Part shown: positions 22,262 to 35,700 of the stretch, one piece after another
Numbering within the stretch: the stretch's first letter is position 1
Layout: each line of letters opens with the position of its first letter
DNA from: Hofstenia miamia
Lineage: Eukaryota; Xenacoelomorpha; Acoela
Direction of reading: 5' to 3'
Length of the DNA: 64,000 nt
NCBI GenBank assembly: GCA_004352715.1
Contig: SCFE01000005.1
Location: 1,201,601 to 1,265,600, forward strand
Notes under the pieces: generated by a model
The model's database searches: none
What the model was told of the DNA's origin: nothing
What the model saw: only the letters and a program-made list of their open reading frames with translations
Position numbers and translations under genes: made by a program

Positions 22262-24836
22262 CTAAGAAATTCTATCTTGTAAAGTAGAAGTCTTGAAAAA
22301 ATTTTAAATGAAAATGAAATATAATGCAATAAGTAAGCAGGCAGTTCGTACAGTAGAATACCTGGAAAAATGGGAAGTTTTTACAATAGCTGAAAGTTTG
22401 CCTAATGACTTGAGACTAACTTGGCATTGTAACAATTACTAAAAAATTATAATGAAATTTGTATTCAATGTTCGAAAATGGTATTTTACTCTTTCTTTAG
22501 ACTTTCTGAATGCCGGCAAAACTTAGAAATTATATTTGTATACCATTCCATTCTGATGGAATTTTAGTTTATGTTAGAGTATGTCATTTAATGTTTACTC
22601 AATTACATAGCCATTTTGGAATTGCCCATTTTTTCAAATTAGGAAACATATTTGTACATCTATGACAAATAACTTAACTGCAAGTAAGACCTTAAAATAT
22701 TTATGATTACGAGCAAGGTCTATTAATTTGATAATTGCCTGGACATATGTATTACAGCAAATAATTAAGCAGTAAAAACTGTTAAATGTAGAGATTCGAT
22801 GCAAGGCTTTGCCAGGTATTCAATGCAAAGAACAATTAATTTCTTCCTTTCTGAAGCCGCACCAAAACTGCATTAGCTCGAAACACACAACATATCGATG
22901 GTCATTTCAATAGTTCTCCCAAAAATTACAATTAATAGGTTTTTAGAAATGGTGCACTCAACGCTTAAGATCATTGATTCCTTGCATTTATTTTTTACCG
23001 CAAATACTGGCCTGTGTGTGTGTGNNNNNNNNNNNNNNNNNNNNNNNNNNNNNNNNNNNNNNNNNNNNNNNNNNNNNNNNNNNNNNNNNNNNNNNNNNNN
23101 NNNNNNNNNNNNNNNNNNNNNNNNNNNNNNNNNNNNNNNNNNNNNNNNNNNNNNNNNNNNNNNNNNNNNNNNNNNNNNNNNNNNNNNNNNNNNNNNNNNN
23201 NNNNNNNNNNNNNNNNNNNNNNNNNNNNNNNNNNNGGGGCGGTGTTCTGTTGAACTCATATTAGTAAATTCTAATGTAAATTGCGATTCCGTGTTTACAG
23301 TAAGTTTGTAAGGAGATTGAATTTCGTAGTAATGTAATAATTTGATTTTAAATGAAAACATTTACATAAATGGTACCGTATCAGAAAGATTTGTCATGTT
23401 TTCAATTAACGACTCATTGGCCTCATGCAAGGTCCGATGTCGAAGCATTATACTGTGAAGTTTTGAATCAGACGCTTTCAAGTAGTCTTCTGGGAGATGG
23501 CTTGCAATTTTATTCATGAAGACCTCATATTTTTGATTTGCAATCACTTCATCTTTTAAAACTGCATGTCTAAAATCACTCATCAATTATTCTATTTGAT
23601 TTTTTAAAGAGGAATTTAAGCACTCGTAATGCCTTATTATGTATATATATATATATATATATATCCTATGCATGTACGAATTACACATGGTTGCACTTTT
23701 TAACATTCTATATTTAAAATCTTTCCTTAAAGTAATTTTATAGCAGATGTGTATTCTCGCTTTACACTTAATTACAGGTCATCATTGTTCATAATGATAT
23801 GGATAAATAAAATGTCACATTTCAAACAGCTTTCTCGAAGCCTACGAAGAAATTTGGATTTGAACATATTTAGTCTATGAATAAATGTGCTCTACTAGAA
23901 ATTAATTAATTGTTTTCCAGTGAAAACTTAATTTTTGAAAAGCATTCAAATGTTCGGATAATTATGTGAAATGTAAGAACTTGTGTTTGCTATAGTGTTC
24001 GATGCATAAATAATGCTATTCTAATAAATTTTATAGCTCAAATGAATTAAACACAAGCCAAAGAGTGTGTGTTACCATTTCAATTTGATTTCCTATACTT
24101 CTAAAAATCCGCTAGTCGAAAAAATTTATTTGATTTTATGTCATTTAACACTACATATAGAATCATTTCGACATATATGATAAGATTTAAATTAATCGAA
24201 ATTTTGAATCGATTCAGTACTACAAATCGAAAAAGAATCGAAATCAGTGAAAAAATCGAAATAATTTCGATCAGTTATTTAGTCACACAGCATTAAGGTG
24301 ACACAGTATTAGTGGAGTAGCATACATTATAACATCGGCTCCTTAACATTAAAGAGATCACGCGGTGACTATGCTATGTGTAATATACACGTTAATGTCA
24401 TCTTGAATCTGTCTCTATTCACTTTCTTTCCACATGCTGCCTCAGAACTTTCAAAGGCAGGGTTGGCAAAAAAGTGAATTTATTAAAACGTTTTAAACTT
24501 CTATATAGAATTGAAAAAAATCAAAATCTAAATTATGAATCGATTCATTTCTAAAAAATAGATAGAAATCGATCAAAATTCAATAAATCAAAATTGCATC
24601 CTCCTAATATATGAGAGTTTATTGGACATACCTTTTTTTCAATTGATCAAGCTCTTGGGATAAAGATGTACAGTGCTGATGAAGGCGTTCGTTGTGCTTG
24701 ACTTCTTGCTGATATCTGGTTATTGCTCTTTGCCGTTTTGAATTCGATTCCTTGATAAATTTGCTATCACTTTCTATTCTTCTTTCAATCTAAATTATAT
24801 CTCAAAGCCAAAATTATAATATCGCTTTATATTTGG

Positions 24837-24877
<41 letters not shown>

Positions 24878-27800
24878 GCTGTAGCTTAGCGAATACGTGA
24901 ATTTCGTAGATATTGATTTCTCTTTATGCTTAGATTACATTTTATCAGACGTCGAATATTTTTTTAATCAATTTTTAAATGAAATATACCATTTCTCAAC
25001 TGAGCTTAACAAAAATTCAAGAAATTACAAAATTTAACTAGTGCTGAAATTTCCTTTGCAAAAAAAATTATGTGCAACAGCATAAATCTGAATACAATTT
25101 CTGGAATTTGTAAATGATAATTCTATGCTAACATTATGTGGTAATGGAAACATCTCAGATTTGCTGAATAATTTTGCATATAAATTTGAACAAAACAATT
25201 CAACCGGATTTATTTTTTTGCTTTTAATGCTATGGATTTAATATGGAAATGTCACTGCACAACTCTTGATGTTTTCCAGCAACTTGTTTCCTTGAAACCT
25301 AAAAAGTCCTGTGGTAGTGATAAAAAATCTTACCATTATCTACAAATCTGCAGCTCACATTCTGGCTAAATCCTTTGTGTAATATTTTTAACACGTCTTT
25401 TATACTTAAGCACTTGCCACTAAGGGGGAAATTAGCACATGTTAGTGCGATACCTAAAACTCCTACAGCCAACCTAAAAAACTTTGACATATATAATTGG
25501 TTCCTGTCCTTTCTAAAATTTTTAAAAATTTTTTGATAAAGTCTGTTACGCAACACATTGCTGATATAGATGATAGTTCTCAATTTGAATACAAACGTGG
25601 CGGAGGTACTATTATTGCTTTATTTAAGCTGCTTGATAACATAACCGCATTACTAGATGCAAGCAATGTAGCTGCAGTCATACTTCTATCTTTTGACCTT
25701 AGTAGGGCAGTTGACTCCTTATGTCATCAACTTCTTCTTAGAAAACTATCGGAATTAAATTTCCCTAGAGGATTTATTTAATGGATTGGAGATTACCTGA
25801 TTGAAAGATCATAGCAAGTCAAAATGGGGCATCAAAAAAGTTGCTTGTTTAGTGGTGTACCCCAAGGAGCTGTTCTGGGACCAACACTATTCTATATTGT
25901 CTTATTTAAAGTGCAAAACTCGGATATTAACAACCTGATTATTAAATATGCTGATGATGTTTGTACTATGACACTTGTATTTTATGAAAATATTTTTACA
26001 TCGAAATTTAATAATGTTGTTTTTTTGTGTCATTCTAATTTAGTTAAATTAAACCTGGCCAAATCTAAGTAATTGTTTTTTTGAAAAAATAAATCATTGA
26101 CTAACAAAGCAAGTGATTTAACCATATGTAACCATATCAAATTTTTAGGTGTCACCATAACTGATCATCAAAGTTGGGTCACCCCATATTACAAATATAA
26201 TTAAAGAAGCCATTGACCGTTTATATGATATGAAATTGCTTAGGCCAATAATTAGTAAAACCAAATTGTAAATAGTGTACCATGCTACTGTGCAAAGTGT
26301 CATGGATTTTTCGTAAGCATCTTTTACATATCTTCCTAAAAAACTTGATTTAAAACTAGAGAAACTAAAGAGAGTACAAAGACTAGCAGAAAAAAATTAT
26401 TTCACTATTTGGAGACTTTAAATTCCAGGAAACTGTTAAAGAACGCAGATATAGACAATCATTACTTCTATTTGAGAAAGCCTTTTCGCGAAATCATTTA
26501 CTTACTTCAATGATTTCTAAAGTTTTGCTTAGATCTGGTCATTATTGTTATGAATAATATAAAACAGAACGAATAAAACATCAGTTTTTTCTATTCTGTT
26601 CTTTTTATCAAATCAGAAATCCTTTCTATTATTATATTCTTTTTTATCAAATATACTATTCTATTCTATAAAATTAAACAAAAGTGCAAGTAAATTAAAA
26701 ACAAGAGCTCTACACCTCTTCCATTTGCATTTGAGAAAGGGTAATTCGCATTTGAGAAACTCTAATTTGCATTTCAGAATACGTTATTTAGTACATTTTA
26801 TGAATGGGTAACTATGCTAAGGTGTCATGATGCCCTTACGGTTTTTTAGGGAGGGAGGTCATAATATTGTCATTTAACTACAATTGCCTCGGTCAAAATT
26901 AGCAGATTTTCAATATTTTTCTTTTTAACACTAAGAAAATCTTTAACGCTATTCGATTCTTAAATCATAATGAAAAAAGTGCCTTTGAAAAGCCTAATAA
27001 TAGGCTTCCAGTGCTTCAACACTTCAACCTTTTTAAATGTATTCTATTTTTGTTTGAATTAGTTTGCAACTTCCATAAGAGCTTTGGTGTTTAAACTAGT
27101 TTTGCCAAATTTGAATCTTATCATTCTCCAAGTACAAATGAAAAATTCTGGTGAAGTTTCAAAATCCCAAAATTCAATTGTGCTTTGTTAATATTGAGTT
27201 TATCTAAAAAGGATAGCTGTTGCATGATAGGAAATATATTTATTTACATGCAAATATATTAATAATTTTGTAAGGAGATTATATTCCAGGCTTTGTGACC
27301 TAAAGTGAGCCTTGGAATCAAATTCGATTTTCAATAGACATGTAATAAAATGATTAAAACTATAATCTCACATATTTGTGTTAATATTATGTATACAATA
27401 CAACAATTTCAGTTAGCATCAAATGTTGCAATTATGCATATTTTTCAATTATCATCCATTTCAAATAAAACTTCTTTACATAAGCATAGTTAGGCCTATT
27501 AGCTACTCGATGATGTAAATTTAATGCAGATACATTCGCAATGGCAGACACTTTCAGACAATAAAATGAAAATCGTTCGCAGTTCTGTCTGATATGGAAT
27601 TATAGATAATTTGTTCGCTACATAATATACATTTCAATTTACCATATTTCGTCAGAAATTTACTTGGTTAGATATTATCACATGAAACAAGAAATATTGT
27701 ATATTTTCTAAAAACAAAATCGAATTTTTTTCCAAAGGCTTCCTTTATATCCCAAAGCCTGGAATATAACCCCTTACAAAATTATGAATATATTTGCATG

Positions 27801-30800
27801 CAAATAAATATAATTCCTATCAGGCTTTTCAAAGGCACTTTTTCCATTATGATTTAGAATCAAATAGCATTGAAGATTCTCAAGGTGTTAAGAAATAATA
27901 TTAAAAATCGGCTAACTTTGACCGAGGTAATCGAAGCTAAATGATTAATATTGAAGTGTCAATATTATGACCTTTCTTTATAAAACCTTAAGGGAATCGT
28001 GACACTTTAAAAGTGAATAGCATGTTTACCCATTCATAAAATGTACTCAAATAACGTATTCTCAAATGCAAATTACGCTTTCTCAAATGTAGTTGGAAGA
28101 GGTGTAGATCATTATTATAGCATTTAATATGCAATAACTTAAAAATTTAAAACATTTTTTGGTATAATGATTTCAGTAGTCAAAGTTAATTTTTTTATAA
28201 CAAAATTTGCAAGCTTATGCTCAGTAATTTCTGCTAGTGCCAATTGAATGATGAGTGCAGATTCTATGAAATATAAAAAGTATGTGTGGATGAATATTCA
28301 GTAAAATCTATTTCTGAAATGATAATCAACACATAGCTAAATGATATGTTGATTTTATTAATTTATGTTTTAACAGTGATTAAATGCTATCTATCACTTT
28401 TGTGTTTAAATTGCTTGCACTTTTGTTGCAATTGCTTTCACCGTGAATATATTTTGGCTGCACTTTTGCTTAATTTGCTGAGAAACAGTATAATAATGCA
28501 CATTAACTTATTACATCGAAAATATGATTTACATATTTTGAAAGCTAAATGCCCTTAATATCTTCAAAATTGTTAAGCAATAACTATCGTCGTATAAAAT
28601 TTTAGTTTCCATTATAAAATTATCTTTTGTATACTTTGATTCACTGGTGGCAAATATATATACTACGCGACAAAAAAAATTAGACACATTAGTAATTTTA
28701 TACATTGAATTTCTCAAAGTTGACAGACAATACAAAAACACGAATAACATATAAAATAAACAGAAAAAAGTGGTCTATCTTATGGTGTCCCTCAATAATC
28801 AATTGTTTCACCAGAGGCCGAGATGCAGAGACTTAATTGTCTGGGTATCGAATTGAACAAATTTTGTTGCACTTCCCTTGAAATTCTGCCTGCTGCAGCT
28901 TGAATTTTTTCGATAGGTTCGCCTTTGGTTGTTGGTACCTTTCTTTCCACTATATCCTTTATAAATTTCCACATATTCTCAATCGGCGACAAGTCAGGCG
29001 AGTTTGCAGGCCATTGCAAAACTTCTAAGTTTTCCTCTTGGAAGAAATTTCTCGTGTACCTTGAAGTATGAGGAGTTGCTCCATCTTGTTGGAGAACCCA
29101 TACTTCCGGAAACAAAGTGTTTGCGTAGAGCATAAACTCACTGATAATTGAACAGTATTTTCGGCTATCTACTTTGCCCGAAATAGTCGTCAGATAAAAT
29201 CCTTTCGAACTTAAGGCACCCAAAACCATCACAGAAGGCGAGAACTNNNNNNNNNNNNNNNNNNNNNNNNNNNNNNNNNNNNNNNNNNNNNNNNNNNNNN
29301 NNNNNNNNNNNNNNNNNNNNNNNNNNNNNNNNNNNNNNNNNNNNNNNNNNNNNNNNNNNNNNNNNNNNNNNNNNNNNNNNNNNNNNNNNNNNNNNNNNNN
29401 NNNNNNNNNNNNNNNNNNNNNNNNNNNNNNNNNNNNNNNNNNNNNNNNNNNNNNNNNNNNNNNNNNNNNNNNNNNNNNNNNNNNNNNNNNNNNNNNNNNN
29501 NNNNNNNNNNNNNNNNNNNNNNNNNNNNNNNNNNNNNNNNNNNNNNNNNNNNNNNNNNNNNNNNNNNNNNNNNNNNNNNNNNNNNNNNNNNNNNNNNNNN
29601 NNNNNNNNNNNNNNNNNNNNNNNNNNNNNNNNNNNNNNNNNNNNNNNNNNNNNNNNNNNNNNNNNNNNNNNNNNNNNNNNNNNNNNNNNNNNNNNNNNNN
29701 NNNNNNNNNNNNNNNNNNNNNNNNNNNNNNNNNNNNNNNNNNNNNNNNNNNNNNNNNNNNNNNNNNNNNNNNNNNNNNNNNNNNNNNNNNNNNNNNNNNN
29801 NNNNNNNNNNNNNNNNNNNNNNNNNNNNNNNNNNNNNNNNNNNNNNNNNNNNNNNNNNNNNNNNNNNNNNNNNNNNNNNNNNNNNNNNNNNNNNNNNNNN
29901 NAATATTTGTCTAATTTTTTTTGTCGCGTAGTATAATAGTTTTCGCCGATTTTTTTCAAAATTAAAAAAAAACTTAGTAAGGTAATTAATTCAAAGATAT
30001 GTTTGCAACATTAGGTACGTTATAGATTTCGACAACATTACTTATTCTCAGAGTTTTCAATTGCATTATGAAGAATTTTACTAAGAATCATAATTTTAGT
30101 TTTACATCAAAAACGATAATAAGTAAAAAATTGAAAAGCCTTGTAGAACTAAAGTTTTCCTATTTTTTACATTAATAATAGTTTAATAATTGTAAAAATT
30201 CAACTTTAATGCTCTTCAACAGCTTACGTCCCAATAGTGTTATTGAAGTCCATGATTATTTTAAACTATTACAAAATTTCAAATAAAACCTCGTTTGTCA
30301 ACTACTGTATTCAGAGGCAATATGCTTATGAATAGATTTAGAGTGCATATATATATATATATATACGTAAAAAGGACACACAAATGTGGATATTTTTTAG
30401 AAGTGCTGTCATATTCTGCCCAAAACAATTAGGTGCTTACATGGATGTCAATATTTTTTCAGCAGGAACTATTTTTACCCAGGCAATTTTGCCCACATAA
30501 CGTGGTATTTGTGGGTCGGACGTTTCAATTATAACTAAGCAAAAACTCGAATACTTTTAGTAGTGCTTAGCTAGTAAAGAACTATTTATTTGAGAAATAC
30601 AGCATACAAACAATCTATAATCATAGTGTAATCGAGAAATATCCAAATAAATTCGATTATATATATACATATACATATATATATATATATATATATANTT
30701 TGCGGTTTGCAAATTGAATAAAGAGCATACATTTAAAATTTCAAAACAGTGAGAGCTATTCACGAAGAGGTATGCATGTTTAAATATTTGTCTAATTTTT

Positions 30801-31227
30801 TTTGTCGCGTAGTATAATAGTTTTCGCCGATTTTTTTCAAAATTAAAAAAAAACTTAGTAAGGTAATTAATTCAAAGATATGTTTGCAACATTAGGTACG
30901 TTATAGATTTCGACAACATTACTTATTCTCAGAGTTTTCAATTGCATTATGAAGAATTTTACTAAGAATCATAATTTTAGTTTTACATCAAAAACGATAA
31001 TAAGTAAAAAATTGAAAAGCCTTGTAGAACTAAAGTTTTCCTATTTTTTACATTAATAATAGTTTAATAATTGTAAAAATTCAACTTTAATGCTCTTCAA
31101 CAGCTTACGTCCCAATAGTGTTATTGAAGTCCATGATTATTTTAAACTATTACAAAATTTCAAATAAAACCTCGTTTGTCAACTACTGTATTCAGAGGCA
31201 ATATGCTTATGAATAGATTTAGAGTGC

Positions 31228-31262
<35 letters not shown>

Positions 31263-32701
31263 ATAACTTTTTCCATATTTCGATTATTCAAAAACACCTC
31301 GCATCTCATACAGTAGAAGGTAACATAATTCAGTAGAATTAGCACAAGCAATCCAATTTCGATCTCTGCTTGAAAAATAATATTGGATTTACAACATTCG
31401 TTATCTTAAAGCAAAACTGTTCATGCTGTGGATAAAGACATGTACAATGAGGCATATTTTTAAAAGTTGAAGCATTTGCTTTTGTTAGACTGGCAAATAT
31501 GGATTTTTCGACAGGACCTCCATAATGGGAAATCTCAATATACATTTATGCATAATCCGCTTGCTACCTTTAGAAGACAGAATGATTTTATCGTGTGATC
31601 CATCTCAACATGTAAATATGATGCTATTATAAATATTTTGCTTTAGCCAAATTTTCCTCAACAGAATCTCTACTGCTAGAACATGTATAATAATCTAGAA
31701 ACGTACTACCCAAATTTCTTAAAAAACCACATGATCTTTTGGAAGAAGATTTGTGTAAGAATTTAGCAACTCATGAAGTAGTTTTCTAAATAGTTGAATC
31801 ATTGGATGAATAATTTACTCTACGAACCCTTTCTCTATATAAAGAAACTCTTTTCTGAGTGACCCTTTCATTTTTTTCAATGCCTGTATATATTCAATTC
31901 AAGCCTTATCTTTAAAATTCTGCATGCAAATTCTTTTCTCAAGACTTTATGTAATCTAATATTTGCAGCACTATCCCATTTAATATCCAGAGACGCCTCC
32001 ATTTGCACTTTTCCATATTGTTTGGCATAAGGGTTTAGGAAACCCAAAAATTGAATAAATGTTAAATTTAAGGAAACAGCAACTAATATAAATGTAATTA
32101 AGAATAAATCGTTAATAGAGCTAAAGTAATAGAAATGTCAATTGATCTTGTAACATCCAGCACCACAAAATTTCATAAGTTACAACCACAATATGAAAAA
32201 AATAATAGACAATTTGTAATTGTTTAAGAAGTTAATTATTGTATTATGACAGACAATCACTGCGCATGGTTTTGCAAAAAAATTATGTAGCAATTGAAAT
32301 TTTTGAAAAATGTACGCTAAAATATCAAAAATTTGGTATCGGATGTTACAGTCTTCACAAAACAGGAATTCTTTACATCCTTAGGGCTATGTAATGTAGC
32401 AAAATTACCCAAGGAGTGAAGCATTACAAAAGGCTTTACTGCCTGTGTGTCACATCGAAAAAAATTTTTGGATGAAATTGACAGTCACAATATGCATTTA
32501 AGTAATTATTTTAGCACATGCTCAAATTTTGGTAGTTTCTTTTTCCTGTATGAATAAATTGGTATGAAGAAGAATACTAAAATTGAAGTCGATGCAAACT
32601 AAAAATTTAATTTTTACACATTTTTGCTTTCGAATGGTATGTGACATGTACTATATTGGGTTAATTGATATTTTCATGTCAATTTCCCCATTTCCGTGGA
32701 A

Positions 32702-32748
<47 letters not shown>

Positions 32749-35700
32749 AAAGTGTTCAATTGCTGAGCTACACATTAAAAATTCCAATTATACGTGGCTA
32801 TGCAATTGTAAATTTTTATTTTCCTATGTGCAAGTTGTCATGACAACATATTTTTAATTTTATTCCAAATCCACCATTTGTCGATAAAATTACCGTTGAA
32901 CTTACAATATCATTATTATTGGTAACATACGTGATAGGTATTTATACATGCCATTATGATTTCGAACGCCACTGATTGGCTAGATGTTTAACCATACTAA
33001 CATTTATTTACCCGCCAAATCAACATCATTATCATCATTATTAGACGTTATTTTGCATCAAGCATAAATGATTTTTCTGTTAAGCAATTCTTTATAAATA
33101 TTTTTGAAAACTCTTTCTCCTGCAATTGCGCAATTATTTAATTAAAGAGCAAATGTTTGCTTAAAATCAAGCCTCACATACATAATATATACTAAATATT
33201 TACAAAACTGAATATTGTACTGCAATTTTTTTCAAAATTTTAATTGAATCAGGGTATTGCCCCTCCAGAAAATGATTCTGCCCCTCCTGATTTTTTATTC
33301 TGTCTACGCTACTGATATATATATATATATATATATATATGGATATGACCTCAATATTTTTTTCGCATTTAATGACAAAAATTTTGAGATTAACTTCAGT
33401 ATCAGTTATATATTTTAATGTATACATTTAAAAAGTCGGGCCGATTTAGTAGTTAAGACAGAACCATCCGACAAAGTCGGGCCGATTAAATCGTGTAGTT
33501 AAGAAGAAACAAGTTTTGCAGTCCACAAATTCCTGAAAAAGTCGGGTGACAAAGTTAGAGCTGCGTCTTAACTACACGATTAAATCGTGTAGTTGAGACA
33601 TGCCTTTACAGAACATAAAGTTGTTAACGGTTATGTTGAAGCTTGCAACATTAGTTGAGTTTAATAATTGGGAATGGGTGAGTAAATAGTTCCATATATA
33701 ATTCAACAAATTTGGTTCTTAAATAACAAGACTTCAATTATTGGTGCACCAGCAAATTTTTTTTTGATTGCAATGTATTTCTGAATGTGCATGTTCCTAG
33801 AAGTAGAATGAATGGTAAATTGATTTTTTTCAAATACCTCCATGAGGATATTCCCGTCATTTGCAAACTTCATTCCTGGGGGATATTTACGAGACAACTT
33901 TTGCAAAAATTATAAGTCCAAGATGAACTACTATTCTAGAATTAGTCTAAAGGACTTTTAATTTTCTTAAAAATATTGGTATTCTTACAAAGAGTTATCA
34001 TTCCCTTCAAAAGCGCGTTTGTATGGACTTCGAAAATCACTTAAAACATTTTGTTTTATTCTGGTCTTTACATGAATGCATTGTTCTCTACATTGTCTTA
34101 AACAAGCTTGCGCAAATAATTTTATCCCCTTTGAAACTATAGTACATACCATTTTGTATGCCACAGACATATTTTATGGCATACCTATACATCACAAGTA
34201 GCATTATAAGTTAATGGATCGAAAGGGTGATATTTCTAAAAAAAGAAAAAACGCTTGATTAATTAAGTGGTACTATCCTGAAAATAGTCACAGGCCTGTA
34301 AAACCTCATTTTTCCTGGAATCTCATGGTATGAAACTAATAATTAGAAAAAAATTTAGTACTTCAGTTGTGATACTCTAGGGACTTGGCGCATTACTGGA
34401 ATCACTGCATTTTAAAGATAAGCGTCATGACTAGAGAATGACTTTTTCATTTTTTGATTTATGATTTTTATTTTAAAAAATGAGCAATATTAAGCCTATT
34501 TGGTCATTTTTTCTAAAAAAACAAACTTTGAAATTTTAAAGTGCCCCTCTCATACACAATTGGACAAAATTGAAAGTGACATCCCTAGATAAACTCATCT
34601 TCCACAACGGTAGAAAATTTCATATTATTATGTACAAACAATTTCGAGTTATTATGTCACAAGTAAAATGAAGAATAGAAAAAATCGATTGACTGGAAAT
34701 ACCAAAAATCTGCTATAATAACTATGTACAGTACTGGAAAAAATAATTCGGCAATCCATGATTTGTAATAAATATTTCCAAGAAATGGAAGCCAAGAATG
34801 TCATAGTTATTTTTTAATTAGATTTGGGTTGCAGAAAGAGGAATTCATCAATGTTGAGAAATAATTATCACTGGTTACATTAAATCTCAAGAAAAAATGC
34901 TACAATGCTTGTAGTTAGCTAATCTTTCCTTGGAAAAATGTATTCGGCCACTTCAGACCAAATCAGATCTGTAAAAAAATTCATTGGTTGAGTTTTTTCA
35001 GTCTATTTATATTGAAAATGTCTAATAACAGTCTTTCTTCGCCATATATGATGCCTGGTTACGTACCTCTTGCCATCCGCGAGTTGATTATCTCCAAACA
35101 TTTGGAAGAGATGGGTCAACGTAATATAGCCCGACTTGTAGAGCGACCTCGAAGTACTGTCGGGGATATCATCAGACGTTTCACTTCTGAAAACATTATT
35201 GCCCCAAGCCAAAGTCCGGAAGACCAAAGAAGACCTCGAAAACCTCCCAATCAGCTCTTATGTGCCTTTCAAAGCGAAATCCCAGAAAGACTTCTGAGAA
35301 ATTTCGCAAGGAATGGGCTGATGTTTACCTTGTGACAGCAAGAACTGTGCGAAACATCCTGAAGAAATACTCAATTGGGACCTTCGTGGCACACAGAAAG
35401 CCATTCTTAACATCAAAGCAAAGATTACGCTGAATGAGGTGGGCCAATTTAATGAGAGACAATTCATCTGAATATTGGTCCAATGTTATATTTTCAGATG
35501 AGTCAAGATTTGAGCTATGCTCATCGAAAAGAATGTTGATAAAGAGACCAACTGGGCAGAAGTTAGTCACATCACTGCTACTCTCCTAAGCTCTTAATAT
35601 GCTCAGATTCTAGAAAAGGAACTCTTGCCACTTCTCACAAGTGATAAGTATATCAACAGGATGGTGCTCGATGTCATACTTCAAAAGAAATGACAAATTT

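Larger units (their letters stand above)
28663..29931 (-). mobile_element. Tc1-type transposon with TIRs, partly in a gap
   Basis: The left end is CTACGCGACAAAAAAAATTA at 28663 and the matching inverted right end finishes at 29931. TA flanks both sides (28661-28662 and 29932-29933). The 3' half of a transposase is intact on the - strand (28792-29232) and enters the N gap in frame (29247-29901). The TIR identity and open frame suggest a young element, although the middle is unseen. Confidence 0.82.

Noticed and set aside
31160-33427. Open frames through (TA)n giving YIYIYI runs (31160-31351, 32583-32843, 33200-33427, 40216-40410)
   Set aside because: Microsatellite translation with no motif or splice context.
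33832-33897. - strand stretch KLSRKYPPGMKFANDGNILM as the next exon after 33989-34136
   Set aside because: The phases do not fit: joining at the available AG introduces a stop.
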